Positions 44,332-54,315 are shown, counted from the stretch's first letter. The stretch is 54,356 nt of DNA from Thalassospira sp. MCCC 1A01428 (GCF_002115825.1 NZ_JFJZ01000032.1:1-54356); one strand, 5' to 3'. The notes: generated by a model not told the origin, from the sequence alone. A program made the numbers and translations.

Positions 44332-45237
44332 TTATCCTTTGCCTTTTGTCTTTACCTTACCGGGCCGATAGTCGCGCTCCATGAATTCAATAATCATGGC
44401 GGCAATATCTTTTCCGGTTGCCCCTTCGATGCCTTCCAGCCCCGGCGAGGAATTTACTTCCATCACAACCGGCCCGTGGTTGGAACGCAAAATGTCCACA
44501 CCGCACACATTAAGCCCCATTGCCTTGGCGGCTTCAACGGCTGTTGCACGTTCCTGCGGGGTAATACGTATGGACTTGGCCGATCCCCCCCGATGGATGT
44601 TGGATCGGAAATCACCCGGTGCGCCGGTTCGTTCCATGCTGGCAACCACTTTGCCGCCAACAACAAAACAGCGAATATCGGAATTACCCGCTTCCTTGAT
44701 GAATTCCTGCACCATGATGTCAACATTGGCGCCGCGAAAGGCCTCGATCACGGATTTGGCCGACTTTTCGGTTTCACCCAAAACCACTCCAATGCCCTGG
44801 GTCCCTTCAAGCAACTTGATCACCACAGGCGCTCCGCCGACAATCGACAAAACCTCGTCCGTTTTGCGCGGGTCGTGGGCAAAGGCGGTAACCGGCAGGC
44901 CAATGCCCCGGCGCGCCAGAATTTGCAACGAACGCAATTTATCGCGCGACCGGCCAATGGCGACCGATTCATTGAGCGGATAAACGCCCATCATTTCAAA
45001 CTGGCGCAACACCGCCAGACCAAAAAACGTCACCGACACACCAATACGCGGAATAACCGCGTCATAACCGCTCAGCTTTTCACCGCCATAATAAATTTCC
45101 GGTTTCATCGACGTGATGTTCATCGTCACCCGCAGGGTGTTGATCACATCAATCTGGTGGCCGCGTGCCTCGGCGGCCTCCACCAGCCGCTTGTGGGAGT
45201 ACAGATTGGCGTTGCGTGCAAGCATCGCGATTTTCAT
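44332..45237 (-). CDS. rimK: RimK-type ATP-grasp glutamate ligase
   Basis: 301 aa, the same size as E. coli RimK (300). Start [20 protein letters not shown] at 45237 has GGGAG at spacing 8. ATP-grasp motifs: [58 protein letters not shown] and [19 protein letters not shown]. RimK adds glutamates, in E. coli to ribosomal protein S6. The neighbours RimB and an AstE-like hydrolase match the RimK/RimB locus described in Pseudomonas. Confidence 0.94.
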   Translation of the reverse strand: MKIAMLARNANLYSHKRLVEAAEARGHQIDVINTLRVTMNITSMKPEIYYGGEKLSGYDAVIPRIGVSVTFFGLAVLRQFEMMGVYPLNESVAIGRSRDKLRSLQILARRGIGLPVTAFAHDPRKTDEVLSIVGGAPVVIKLLEGTQGIGVVLGETEKSAKSVIEAFRGANVDIMVQEFIKEAGNSDIRCFVVGGKVVASMERTGAPGDFRSNIHRGGSAKSIRITPQERATAVEAAKAMGLNVCGVDILRSNHGPVVMEVNSSPGLEGIEGATGKDIAAMIIEFMERDYRPGKVKTKGKG

Positions 45238-45301
45238 AAAATGGACTCCCGTTAAAGCAAAACTATGTGGAACGCCAACAACACCGCAACACAGGCGAGC
45301 G

Positions 45302-45829
45302 TTATTCACCGACCGATTGTTCGGCCATATAAACGTGTTCCGGCTTTCCCGCCAGATAAGATTTTGCCGGTTGAACCAAAAATCTTCCGGCCTTGATCGC
45401 TGTGCGCCCCAGCAACATCGGAAAACCCATTAACGACCGGTTCGCCAGCGATATTTCCACCTTCACCCGATGGTGACCAACCGCAACATGGGTGGCAACA
45501 ATATAGCGTTCATCCTGTTTGCCGTTGGAACTGCGAATGTGGCGAATAGCCAATAAAGGCGCCTGGCAGTTTACCCGACCATGCCCGTCACCGCGGTAAT
45601 GGGGCAAGACAAATTTGACGAATTTTTTATGATCAATTTCAACAACTTCGATATGGGTCGCATGGATTGATGATGTCCGCGCCCCGGTATCAACCTTTGC
45701 CTTGATCAGGGGCACGCCAAAATCTGGCAACCCGATCCATTCCCGCCACCCTAACACATGACCACCCGCCACCAGGGCATCGGTTTGCGATTTAAGGGAT
45801 TTTTTCACGACATTGCGTTTTTCGATCAC
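45302..45829 (-). CDS. rimB: RimB-type retropepsin-like zinc/aspartic protease
   Basis: 175 aa. Pattern [20 protein letters not shown], with the aspartate of DTGA at residue 47 as the presumed catalytic residue (retropepsin fold, PF05618, often annotated as ATP-dependent zinc protease). It ends [20 protein letters not shown]. In Pseudomonas, RimB cleaves the RimK-modified S6. It lies 64 bp upstream of rimK on the same strand. It contains several histidines that may bind metal. Confidence 0.88.
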   Translation of the reverse strand: MIEKRNVVKKSLKSQTDALVAGGHVLGWREWIGLPDFGVPLIKAKVDTGARTSSIHATHIEVVEIDHKKFVKFVLPHYRGDGHGRVNCQAPLLAIRHIRSSNGKQDERYIVATHVAVGHHRVKVEISLANRSLMGFPMLLGRTAIKAGRFLVQPAKSYLAGKPEHVYMAEQSVGE

Positions 45830-46052
45830 ACAACTGTTCCTGCCTGTTATTGGAATACCCTGTATAGCGCCAACAGTTTCAGCTACCTATTGCAAAACAC
45901 AGAGTTTCTCCACTTTGGCATGGCAACCACGTAATACAAGGACGCGCTGTTTCGTCCCCATCCCTTGGTGACTGGTAAACGCCTGCGACACCACACGGTT
46001 CCAACAATGGATTATGCAGTTGTGCTTTTGCCCCCGGGCGACCATTGGCCGG

Positions 46053-46745
46053 CTATGGGTTATCTTCCATCACGGCACGCACCAGTGGCAGGGTAACGGC
46101 GCGCTTTTCGGCAAGGGCGCGGCGGTCAATTGCCGCGACAAGCTGGGTTAGGGCCGCAAAGGAACGCTCAATACGCGGCACGATATAGGCGACAATTTGC
46201 GGGGCCGGTGCAATCTGACGATCTGCAAACAGCTTTATCAGCAATCCCACCAGCAAATCATCATCGGGCGGGGATATTTCACACACCAGCGCCGCCCCCA
46301 GGCGGGAGCGCAAATCGGCCAGTTTTACATTCCAGCGCGAGGGCGGCTGTTGTGCTGTCAGCAACAAGTGCCCGTTGCGTTCTTTCAACATATTATACAG
46401 ATGAAAACACACCGTTTCATCCAGGGCCATATCGGCATCTTCAATGACAAGCCCGGTATCTTCGCCCAGCAATTTATCAGGGTTAGCGCCGATCAGGTCC
46501 GCCCCGGCGACACTTGATGCCCCGGACAGCGCCCGCCACACCTCGGCCAGGTGGCTTTTCCCGGACCCGGCCGGGCCATACAAACACAGGGCCGGTACCG
46601 GCCAGGCTGGCCAACGGTCAATCCAGGCAACAGCTTCGCGGTTGCAATTGGTCACCATAAAATCCGCCCGTGCCAAGGCCGGGCGCATTTCCAGCGCCAG
46701 GGGCAATTGCTGCGGCATTACGGGTTCCATCGTCGGTGCAGTCAT
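46053..46745 (-). CDS. hdaA: HdaA, DnaA-related regulatory ATPase
   Basis: 230 aa from the ATG at 46745. An AAA+ P-loop (LYGPAGSGKSHLAEVWRALS) and GLVIEDADMALDE for Walker B. The DNA-binding domain IV of DnaA is absent. HdaA proteins (Hda in E. coli) bind the clamp and stimulate DnaA-ATP hydrolysis, limiting re-initiation. The N-terminus has PQQLPLALEMR, consistent with the clamp-binding QLxLxL motif. It lies 19 bp after the AI-2E gene. A longer start at 46793 is possible. Confidence 0.9.
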   Translation of the reverse strand: MTAPTMEPVMPQQLPLALEMRPALARADFMVTNCNREAVAWIDRWPAWPVPALCLYGPAGSGKSHLAEVWRALSGASSVAGADLIGANPDKLLGEDTGLVIEDADMALDETVCFHLYNMLKERNGHLLLTAQQPPSRWNVKLADLRSRLGAALVCEISPPDDDLLVGLLIKLFADRQIAPAPQIVAYIVPRIERSFAALTQLVAAIDRRALAEKRAVTLPLVRAVMEDNP

Positions 46746-46764
46746 TGTTTGTGTTTCAATTTCA

Positions 46765-47997
46765 TCATCCGCGGGGGTCTTCGGTCGTGTCATTTTTGGA
46801 TGTATCGGGTGCAGATGCAGGCGGCGGCGTCTTGACGTGCGCATTCGTATCCGGCGATGCAGTGCCTTCCTGCCGGGTGGCAATAACGTTTACTTCGCCG
46901 TTCCCGTCAACGCCGGTTCCCGCCCCGGCGGCAATCGGATGTGGCGCATGATCATACAGGCGACTATCGAGATATTGCGCCAGGCCATATCGCACCAGCA
47001 CACCAATCGCGGCAGCAACCGGCACCGCCAGCATCACCCCTAGCAACCCGAACACCGCGCCACCAGCCAACAGGGCAAACATCACCCAAACGGCATGCAG
47101 GCCAACTTTATCGCCAACCAGTTTCGGTGTCAGGAAGTTGCCTTCCATTAACTGGCCCAGCAAAAACACACCAACGACAAACACCACATCCAGCCCAAGG
47201 CCAAACTGGGCAATCGCCACCCCCAGCCCCACGGCAAAGCCAACCAGCATGCCAAAATAAGGGACAAACGACAAAATACCGGTCATCAGGCCAATCAGAA
47301 ACCCGAATTCCAACCCTACCAGGGTTAGCCCGACGCCATAAAACAGGCCCAGCAACAAGCAGACCGTGGATTGCCCACGTACAAACCCGGCAAGGGTAAG
47401 ATCAATATCGCGCGCGCATTGGCGAATATCGCCTGCCAGCCGGCGCGGCAACCAGCTATCAATCTTGGCAACAATTTTGTCCCAGTCGCGCAGCAGATAA
47501 AACGAAACCACCGGCGTGATGAAAACCAAACTCAGGAAATTCAACAACGCCAGGCTTCCTGTCAAAAGGTTGCCCAGAATGTTACCGGCCCATTTAATGG
47601 CATTGGCCGTTTGCCCCTTGATCGATTCGCCAACGCTATTAAGCGTCTCAGGGGCAATTTTATCGGCGATATGCTGAATATAAGGCCCCGCCTGCGTCCG
47701 CAAATCAGAAATATAACCCGGCAGGCGTTCCAGGAAACCGGCAAGCTGACTGCCGATAAGCGGCACGATCAACAGCAACACAAAAACAAGGAATAAAAAG
47801 AACAGCGCTGTGATAATCGCCGTTGCCACCGTGCGGCTAAGGCCGCGCGCCTCGAGTTTATCTGCCAGCGGATCAAGAAAATAGGCAATCGCCATTCCCG
47901 CGACAAACGGCAATAAAATACCGGAAAATAACCACACCAGAAAAAAGAACGCCCCAAGGGCAAAAAGCCAGAAACGCATCTGATCGCGGATCGTCAT
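46765..47997 (-). CDS. AI-2E family permease (PerM-like)
   Basis: 410 aa. Many hydrophobic helices: FWLFALGAFFFLVWLFSGIL near the N-terminus and GVGLTLVGLEFGFLIGLMTG plus VAGMAIAYFLDPLADKLEAR. The segment GQLMEGNFLTPKLVGDKVGL is the family's most conserved part. The family includes AI-2 exporter TqsA and others without known substrates. The C-terminal ~40 residues are hydrophilic and poorly conserved. It is 238 bp after the DUF2066 gene; a conserved alphaproteobacterial order. Confidence 0.9.
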   Translation of the reverse strand: MTIRDQMRFWLFALGAFFFLVWLFSGILLPFVAGMAIAYFLDPLADKLEARGLSRTVATAIITALFFLFLVFVLLLIVPLIGSQLAGFLERLPGYISDLRTQAGPYIQHIADKIAPETLNSVGESIKGQTANAIKWAGNILGNLLTGSLALLNFLSLVFITPVVSFYLLRDWDKIVAKIDSWLPRRLAGDIRQCARDIDLTLAGFVRGQSTVCLLLGLFYGVGLTLVGLEFGFLIGLMTGILSFVPYFGMLVGFAVGLGVAIAQFGLGLDVVFVVGVFLLGQLMEGNFLTPKLVGDKVGLHAVWVMFALLAGGAVFGLLGVMLAVPVAAAIGVLVRYGLAQYLDSRLYDHAPHPIAAGAGTGVDGNGEVNVIATRQEGTASPDTNAHVKTPPPASAPDTSKNDTTEDPRG

Positions 47998-48115
47998 GTC
48001 AGTTTCCTGTCTTCCCTGCGACGTTCAATGGCAACAGCCACCCCTGTGCCCCCATTTGGCGGCGGCGATAGATATTTGCAGCACCATCATAACACAATGT
48101 TGCATCGCAAACAGA

Positions 48116-48144
48116 CGGGCACACGTCCCATGGCCGTGCGCCCG
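48116..48144. repeat. Hairpin between AI-2E and DUF2066 genes
   Basis: CGGGCACACG (48116-48125) pairs with CGTGCGCCCG (48135-48144), 9 of 10 plus one wobble. There is no T-run. A second weaker pair GTTGATGC/GCATCAAC lies at 48181-48213. Role unknown. Confidence 0.4.
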
Positions 48145-48235
48145 TTAAATTTTCCCGGTCCAACCGGCACAACCGGACTGGTTGATGCTGCCTTATATCA
48201 TTGCCGCATCAACAACAAAGCCAAATTGCCCCGGC

Positions 48236-49369
48236 TTAGGGATTGCCCATTAATTTAGCCAGCCGGTCACTGCCCGATGGCTCAACAAACCACAATTGGT
48301 CAATTTGCTGCAAATCAAGGTTTTGTTGTGCCAACGCAACACGGAACTGGTCCGGAGTCCCGGCAAATTCAACATCAACCTGCACTTCGCGCCGCGACAT
48401 CGCCACGACCCGCATCAGTTTAATCACCGGCAGGTTCTCAAGGCGGCTTTCAATACCGGCCCAGTCATCCATGCTGGTAATTGGTACAAACAGCATTAAT
48501 TCGCCGCTGGCGCTGTAATCAATCATACTGGCCTGCTTCCAGCTGCTTTCCAGCCGGGCACGCACGTCGGCGGCGGCCCGTTGCAGCATCGCCGAAACCG
48601 ACTCGCCCTCAGCCTGACTTTCATGCACACCAAAAACCTGCGGCGCCCCGCCAGCATCATACCGCGTCACCGACACGTCCACTGCCTGGCCATTGCCACT
48701 GCCGCTCATGGTCGCATCCGCAACGGCAACATTGGCCCCGTAACGCTGGCCGATTTTGTCAATTGCCGCCTGGTCACCCCCTTGGGCCTGTTCCACCGAA
48801 ACCGTACCGATATCGCCCAGATCCCCCACAGCAAGTGTTACAGGCACCAGTCCGCTATTGTTGCTTACCTGGTTCCAGGCATCGCGCCACGGGTTGGGGT
48901 CATCCCACAGGTTCGTGTATCCCTGATCAGAATATACCGGCAAAATCAGAACCTTGCGGGCCGTCGTTTCGGCAAAGGGCACATTGCGATTACGCAAGAA
49001 TGCCCGCACCTGGTCGGCCTTAAAGCGCACCGTCATGTCGGCGATATAGCGCACCGACGAGGTTTTTTCGTTTGAGACGCCAAAATCACGCACCATATTG
49101 GTAATCGTACGTTGATCGGGTGTAGCAACACCTGCCCCACCGTCTGAAACCGTTAACCGGTTGATCAGGCGCGAAAATGCTGCACGCTGCCCGCTTGCCA
49201 ACGCCACATCACGGGCTTTGGTTGCACTATCGGCGCGTTCATCCACATGAACGCCGCTAACAGTATACAAATCCTGCGCAACAGCAGGCGTTGCCGCCGC
49301 TGTAACCAGAACCAGAATTCCGGCGATCATTCCGGCCAGCAGATGAATTGGTTTTAATCGATCCAGCAC
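48236..49369 (-). CDS. DUF2066 periplasmic protein
   Basis: 377 aa. A signal peptide (LLAGMIAGILVLVTAAATPA ending AVAQ) is followed by DLYTVSGVHVDERADSATKA, characteristic of DUF2066. It likely acts in the periplasm; function unknown. Divergent from purM, with a long gap (294 bp). Its position beside AI-2E, hdaA and purMN is a conserved alphaproteobacterial arrangement. Confidence 0.85.
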   Translation of the reverse strand: MLDRLKPIHLLAGMIAGILVLVTAAATPAVAQDLYTVSGVHVDERADSATKARDVALASGQRAAFSRLINRLTVSDGGAGVATPDQRTITNMVRDFGVSNEKTSSVRYIADMTVRFKADQVRAFLRNRNVPFAETTARKVLILPVYSDQGYTNLWDDPNPWRDAWNQVSNNSGLVPVTLAVGDLGDIGTVSVEQAQGGDQAAIDKIGQRYGANVAVADATMSGSGNGQAVDVSVTRYDAGGAPQVFGVHESQAEGESVSAMLQRAAADVRARLESSWKQASMIDYSASGELMLFVPITSMDDWAGIESRLENLPVIKLMRVVAMSRREVQVDVEFAGTPDQFRVALAQQNLDLQQIDQLWFVEPSGSDRLAKLMGNP

Positions 49370-49561
49370 GTTTGCCTCTTTGCCCGTTTTGTCATGGTTC
49401 AGGCCCCTGAAAATGGTTTGCCTGTGCCTTTTACCAGCGCGGCTTTACAAAGACCTTGTTGCATAGGTAACGCATGACGGAAAGAAAAGTCTCCCATGCA
49501 CAGCAGATCATTGCATTCATCACGGGTTTGAGTATTTTCGGGCCAGCGGAATTTATCAAGT

Positions 49562-49617
49562 CCGCGTTTATCATCGCTACCATGTTATCACTGCCGGGGT
49601 GACGATGATAAACGCGG
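49562..49617 (+). other. Large hairpin in the purM leader
   Basis: CCGCGTTTATCATCG (49562-49576) and CGATGATAAACGCGG (49603-49617) form a perfect 15-bp stem; the 26-nt loop can add TCAC/GTGA. It ends 46 nt before the purM ATG. An alternative GCGG/CCGC pairing follows it. No direct U-tract, so it may be an attenuation or stability element. Confidence 0.6.
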
Positions 49618-49663
49618 GCTTATCCGCTTTCCCTTTTAAATTCAGTGAGTGCGAGGATCGCCC

Positions 49664-50737
49664 ATGACCGCCCGCAACGGCCTCACCTATAAGGACTCCG
49701 GCGTTGATATTGATGCCGGTAACGCCCTTGTCGATGCAATTAAACCATTGGCCAAGGCCACCAGCCGTTCCGGTGTTTCCGGCGGACTGGGTGGATTCGG
49801 CGCACTTTTCGACCTTAAAGCCGCAGGTTACAACGACCCGGTGCTGGTTTCGTGCACCGATGGCGTCGGCACCAAGCTGAAAGTCGCCTTTCTCGCCGAC
49901 AAGCACGATACCGTTGGTATTGACCTGGTTGCCATGAGCGTGAACGACCTTGTTGTTCAGGGTGCCGAGCCACTGTTGTTCCTGGATTATTTCGCCACCG
50001 GCAAACTGGCGGTCGATAAAGCAACCGATGTGGTTGCCGGTATCGCCGAAGGTTGCAAGCAGGCCGGTTGTGCATTGATCGGTGGCGAAACCGCCGAAAT
50101 GCCGGGCATGTATGCCGATGGCGAATATGATCTGGCCGGTTTTGCCGTGGGTGCGGCTGAACGCGGCGACCTGCTTGATGGCAGCAACGTTGCCGAAGGC
50201 GATGTTATTTTGGGCCTGGCATCCAGTGGTGTGCATTCCAACGGTTATTCGCTGGTCCGCAAGGTTGTTGAAAAAGCAGGCCTTGCCTATGACGATGACG
50301 CCCCGTTTGCACCGGGCACAAAGGTTGGCGAAGCCTTGCTTGAACCGACCAGAATTTACGTCAAAAGCTGCCTTGCCGCCCATAAGGCCGGTTATGTAAA
50401 GGCCTTTGCCCATATTACCGGCGGCGGCCTGACCGAAAATGTCCCGCGTGTTCTGCCCGAAAATGCGACCGCCGTTTTCGATGCCGATTGCTGGGATTTC
50501 CTGCCGATTTTCAAGTGGCTGGCCAAAGAAGGCGGCATTCCGTCAGTTGAAATGGCCCGCACCTTTAACTGCGGCATCGGCATGTGCGTTGTCGTTCCGG
50601 CAGACAAAGCCGACGAAGCCGAGGCCCTTTTTCGCGAACATGGCGAAACCATCAGCCAGATTGGCACCATCGGCCCGCGCGCAGGCGATGGCCCCCAGGT
50701 GATCATTAAAAACATGGGCCGGGCATGGGAAAAGTAA
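49664..50737 (+). CDS. purM: Phosphoribosylformylglycinamidine cyclo-ligase (AIR synthetase)
   Basis: 357 aa from the ATG at 49664, with GAGGA six bases upstream. It makes AIR in de novo purine synthesis. Motifs: [44 protein letters not shown] and [21 protein letters not shown]. The following purN start overlaps its end by 13 bases. A 15-bp perfect stem-loop stands in its leader. Confidence 0.97.
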   Translation: MTARNGLTYKDSGVDIDAGNALVDAIKPLAKATSRSGVSGGLGGFGALFDLKAAGYNDPVLVSCTDGVGTKLKVAFLADKHDTVGIDLVAMSVNDLVVQGAEPLLFLDYFATGKLAVDKATDVVAGIAEGCKQAGCALIGGETAEMPGMYADGEYDLAGFAVGAAERGDLLDGSNVAEGDVILGLASSGVHSNGYSLVRKVVEKAGLAYDDDAPFAPGTKVGEALLEPTRIYVKSCLAAHKAGYVKAFAHITGGGLTENVPRVLPENATAVFDADCWDFLPIFKWLAKEGGIPSVEMARTFNCGIGMCVVVPADKADEAEALFREHGETISQIGTIGPRAGDGPQVIIKNMGRAWEK

Positions 50738-51399
50738 ACCGGCTGAAACTGGCGGTTCTGGTTTCGGGCAGCGGCAGCAATTTGCAGGCTATCATTGATG
50801 CCTGCAATAGCGCCGATTATCCGGCGGAAATTGTGCTGGTTTTTTCCAACCAGCCCGATGCCAAAGGGTTGGACCGTGCCCGTAACGCCGGGATCGAGGC
50901 CAAAAGCCTGGCCCATAAGGGTTATCCCGGCGGACGCGAGGCCTATGACCATGCGGTAAGCGAACTGATTGCGCAAAGCGGGGCGGACCTTGTGGTGCTG
51001 GCCGGGTATTTGCGCCTGGTCAGCGAAAGTTTCGTTAAACGCTGGGAAGGACGGCTGATCAATATTCATCCGTCCCTGCTGCCATCGTTTAAGGGCCTTC
51101 ATGCCCACGAACAAACCATTGCCGCCGGGGTTAAATATTCCGGCTGCACGGTGCATTTTGTCGTGCCCGAAATGGATGCCGGGCCGATTATTGCCCAAGC
51201 CGTTGTCCCGGTATTGGCCGATGACGACGCCCACAGCCTTGGCCAGCGCATTTTGCGCCAGGAACACCGGATTTACCCGCAAGTGATCCGCTGGGTTGCG
51301 GAAAACCGGGTGGTTGTTGGCGATGATGGCCGGGTTACCGTTCGCGATTCGCACAGCCCGGATTTTGCCCAAATCAACCCGGTCACCCGACAGGGATGA
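50725..51399 (+). CDS. purN: Phosphoribosylglycinamide formyltransferase
   Basis: 224 aa. It transfers a formyl group from 10-formyl-THF to GAR. Motifs: [38 protein letters not shown] with the catalytic N/H, and [18 protein letters not shown] with the aspartate. It overlaps purM, so the pair is coupled, as in many bacteria. Confidence 0.96.
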   Translation: MGKVNRLKLAVLVSGSGSNLQAIIDACNSADYPAEIVLVFSNQPDAKGLDRARNAGIEAKSLAHKGYPGGREAYDHAVSELIAQSGADLVVLAGYLRLVSESFVKRWEGRLINIHPSLLPSFKGLHAHEQTIAAGVKYSGCTVHFVVPEMDAGPIIAQAVVPVLADDDAHSLGQRILRQEHRIYPQVIRWVAENRVVVGDDGRVTVRDSHSPDFAQINPVTRQG

Positions 51400-51453
51400 A
51401 AGCACCGCTGGCGTCAATGGTGGTGCCAGCTTTGATTTATGTCTGCTACCGAA

Positions 51454-51495
51454 CCCAATTCAACCATCGCGTTTTACGCAAATGGTTGAATTGGG
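51454..51495 (+). other. Long stem-loop after purN
   Basis: CCCAATTCAACCAT (51454-51467) and ATGGTTGAATTGGG (51482-51495) form a 14-bp perfect stem, with GCG/CGC in the loop. No T-run. It may mark the end of the purMN message or be part of a small RNA. Confidence 0.6.
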
Positions 51496-51674
51496 CGATA
51501 AAAACCCGTCTTGCACGCGATGCAGCAGCCGTTTATAACAAGAAAGACTCCAGAACAATCTGCCACCGAATTTTAGTTGGGGGTTTTTCGGTTTCGCCAT
51601 GATGCATGAATTACATTATGGCAGTTTGGTGCCACATTGTTCTGGCCGTGCCCTTTTATAAAATGGAGGCCCCT

Positions 51675-51803
51675 GTGCAGGGAAACGATTACGAACTGAC
51701 CAACACCCACAAAGACATCTATGCCGGTTATACCCGCTTTGTAAAATATTCGACCGGCAGCGTCATTGCTCTTGTGGTTTTGATGGCACTTTTTTTACTG
51801 TAA
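51675..51803 (+). CDS. aa3-type cytochrome c oxidase subunit IV-like miniprotein
   Basis: 42 aa from a GTG, with GGAGG five bases upstream. NDYELTNTHKDIYAGYTRFV is followed by one membrane span (SVIALVVLMALFLL). This resembles the short alphaproteobacterial aa3 oxidase subunit IV family (COX4_pro_2), which has a cytoplasmic polar N-terminus, an aromatic-rich W/YxxF motif and one helix. It has its own terminator (51867-51896). The cox genes are not in the window. Confidence 0.75.
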   Translation: MQGNDYELTNTHKDIYAGYTRFVKYSTGSVIALVVLMALFLL

Positions 51804-51866
51804 TTTCAGTCAATTAATCATATTGGCTTTTTGTGCTGTGCTTCACGCACGCCTGAAACTAATTCA

Positions 51867-51896
51867 AACCGCCCATATTATCGGGCGGTTTTTTTA
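51867..51896 (+). terminator. Rho-independent terminator after first subunit IV gene
   Basis: AACCGCCC (51867-51874) with GGGCGGTT, then TTTTTTATG. Confidence 0.9.
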
Positions 51897-52116
51897 TGTC
51901 CGAAATCACCAGCTTTCGTCAGGCAACAAGGCCCGGGAAACATCATTTCTCATGCCGGAAAACTTCAATATTTGCATTAAATCCAAAGATTTTCTCGCCA
52001 TTAAATAGTTACATTCCCGGCACAAATTCACCCCGCTGGTGTTGCTTAATAAAACCATCAAAAACCGGTTACATCCAAAGTAACCAACTGCGACACCATT
52101 CTTTACGGAGGATGAC

Positions 52117-52251
52117 ATGCAAGGTAGCGGATACGACCCTAATCTGGTTCAGGAACACGAAAAGACCTGGCACAACTTTGTCTGGTTTCTTTTTACCAAC
52201 GTGCTGGCGGCAGCAGCAACGTTACTGCTTCTGATGATTTTTTTCCTGTAG
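52117..52251 (+). CDS. Second aa3-type subunit IV-like miniprotein
   Basis: 44 aa, ATG with GGAGG five bases upstream. MQGSGYDPNLVQEHEKTWHN is followed by FVWFLFTNVLAAAATLLLLM. HxxTWHxFVWF is the hallmark of short alphaproteobacterial subunit IV of aa3 oxidase. It is too short for a default gene caller and easy to miss. Both products start MQG, suggesting they are paralogous. A terminator follows. Confidence 0.8.
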   Translation: MQGSGYDPNLVQEHEKTWHNFVWFLFTNVLAAAATLLLLMIFFL

Positions 52252-52290
52252 CCGGAAACACCCCGGGAAATATACATGATATATCGATTA

Positions 52291-52336
52291 CAGGTTCGGG
52301 CGGGTGCCCCTTACCACCCGCCCGAACCTGTTTTTA
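52291..52336 (+). terminator. Rho-independent terminator after second subunit IV gene
   Basis: CAGGTTCGGGCGGGTG (52291-52306) and CACCCGCCCGAACCTG (52315-52330), 16 bp perfect, followed by TTTTTAAG. Confidence 0.95.
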
Positions 52337-52515
52337 AGCATCCACAGATCTGAAATATCGGGATCAAAAGCACATTTGCGGCAAATATTTTGCGATAAAA
52401 ATATATTTCAAAGCCTGTTTATGCCCTTAAATGGTGCAATTGAAAATTTCGGTCATTGAACAGCGGGCCGGCCCCCCAATGTATAGAAACACATTCGCAT
52501 TCGGGGACCGTCACA

Positions 52516-54222
52516 ATGCCATTCAACAAAAATATCAGCCAGCGCCTGTTGTTTGCCTTTATTATTATGGCGGTCATCACCGCAGTTACCGGCAGCGCCG
52601 GGGTAATTTTCACCCTTGGCATGGGCAAGGAAGCCGACAAGGTGGCGGTCGAACTGGCACCGCTTGGTGATGCGGCAATGGAAATCAAGCTGACGGCAAC
52701 CCGTGCCCACCTTGTTTTCGAAGAAATAATGTCAGGCGACGGCAGCGAGGATATCCAGGAAGTATGGGACCTGCTGGCGGAATGTGCATGGTATGTCGAT
52801 GCCATCATTTCGGGCGGACAAAATGACGAAGGCACCTTTGTCGCCAGCCAAAACGCCGGTGTGCAAAACAAGATGATCGAAGTAAAATCATCTGTTGCCG
52901 AATTTACCGCCAGTGCCCATCAACGATACGATGCCAAACAGCAACAGGGTAACAGCACCAATCTTACCGCTGGCAGCAGTGCCGATGAAAAATTCGATAC
53001 TTCGTTTGACCATTTCATTGAACTGGCCGACGAAGCCGAAGAATTGATCCATGATGACATGGATGCCGGGGTCGAGAATTTGCACGACCGTGTTCAAATA
53101 TCTGTCCTGACGATGATTGTGATTACCATAGCCGGCTTTGTGGTTGCTGCCCTGTTTTCGATCCATGCGCGCAAAAACATTTCCCGGCGGATTGATCAAT
53201 TATCAAGCGACATGAAAACCCTGGCGGCGGGGAACGCAAACACCCCCATCCCCTACACCGATGACATTGACGAAATTGGCGACATGGCCCGGTCTGTTCA
53301 GGTTTTTCAACGCAACATGGAACACACAGAACAACTGTCGCAGGAAAAAACCAAAAACCAGGAACAGCTTAATCGCGCCAATGAAAAACGTAACGATGCC
53401 ATCAGCCAGTTCGATCGCGAAATTGCCACCGTGGTTTCCAGTGTTTCAGCCGCCGCCAGCAAAATAGACCAGACATCCGGCGCGCTGACCCAAAATGGCA
53501 AGGCAAACATGGCAATGGCCGAAGAGGTCAATCATGCATCGTCAAATGCCAATGGCAGCGTTGAAACCGTTGCCGCCGCCGCCGAGGAACTGACCCATTC
53601 CATTCGCGACATTACCCAGCAGGCCAATACATCATCCGAAATTGCCCGACAGGCTGTGTCACAGGCAGATCACACCAACCAGCTGGTTGCCGGGCTGGCC
53701 AATTCGGCTGCACATATTGGCGAGGTTCTGGGCCTAATTTCCGATATCGCCAATCAAACCAACCTATTGGCGCTAAACGCCACCATCGAGGCCGCCCGGG
53801 CGGGCGATGCGGGCAAGGGATTTGCCGTTGTTGCATCCGAGGTGAAAAACCTGGCCACCCAAACCGCCCGCGCAACCGAGGAAATCAGCAAACAGATTGG
53901 CGATATTCAAACGGCCACGCGGGAATCCGTTACCGCGATCGAGGAAATTTCGCGGATCATTTCCAACATGGACGATATTTCGTCCTCTATCGCCACCGCC
54001 ATGAGCCAGCAGGCCGATGCCACCCGCGACATTGCCCAAAATGTGCAAAACGCATCTGATGGCACTTATCAGGCCGCACAAAAGGCCGGCACAATCAAAA
54101 CTGCGGTTTCCGAAAGCCAGCTTACCGCAAGCGAACTCGCAGCCGCCGCACATCAACTAACCGCCAGCGCTCAGTCGCTACGGGCATCGGTCGACGGTTT
54201 CTTTGGCAAGGTTCGTAATTAA
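52516..54222 (+). CDS. Methyl-accepting chemotaxis protein
   Basis: 568 aa from the ATG at 52516; an upstream in-frame ATG at 52456 has no clear site. TM1 lies at ~10-36 and TM2 at ~193-217, flanking a ~155-residue periplasmic helical sensor ([39 protein letters not shown]). A HAMP domain at ~218-270 is followed by the signalling domain with the hairpin tip [20 protein letters not shown]. No CheR/CheB pentapeptide is at the C-terminus. It senses an unknown ligand and signals to CheA. The gene stands alone. Confidence 0.93.
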   Translation: MPFNKNISQRLLFAFIIMAVITAVTGSAGVIFTLGMGKEADKVAVELAPLGDAAMEIKLTATRAHLVFEEIMSGDGSEDIQEVWDLLAECAWYVDAIISGGQNDEGTFVASQNAGVQNKMIEVKSSVAEFTASAHQRYDAKQQQGNSTNLTAGSSADEKFDTSFDHFIELADEAEELIHDDMDAGVENLHDRVQISVLTMIVITIAGFVVAALFSIHARKNISRRIDQLSSDMKTLAAGNANTPIPYTDDIDEIGDMARSVQVFQRNMEHTEQLSQEKTKNQEQLNRANEKRNDAISQFDREIATVVSSVSAAASKIDQTSGALTQNGKANMAMAEEVNHASSNANGSVETVAAAAEELTHSIRDITQQANTSSEIARQAVSQADHTNQLVAGLANSAAHIGEVLGLISDIANQTNLLALNATIEAARAGDAGKGFAVVASEVKNLATQTARATEEISKQIGDIQTATRESVTAIEEISRIISNMDDISSSIATAMSQQADATRDIAQNVQNASDGTYQAAQKAGTIKTAVSESQLTASELAAAAHQLTASAQSLRASVDGFFGKVRN

Positions 54223-54315
54223 CGCCCACAGGCTCGATCCCGCTGCTCCGGTCGGTTAACGCACCTGCCACCATCCCCTGGCACATAATCAGCAGGGCAC
54301 CAGGTACAGACCGTA

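Noticed and set aside
48028..48258. 76-codon plus-strand frame between AI-2E and DUF2066 genes
   Set aside because: No ribosome site or recognisable family, and it overlaps the end of the DUF2066 gene on the other strand.
51396..51602. 68-codon frame beginning in the purN stop (ATGA)
   Set aside because: The overlap looks like translational coupling, but the frame runs through the 14-bp stem-loop, shows no recognisable family and the product is not ordered; kept as non-coding.
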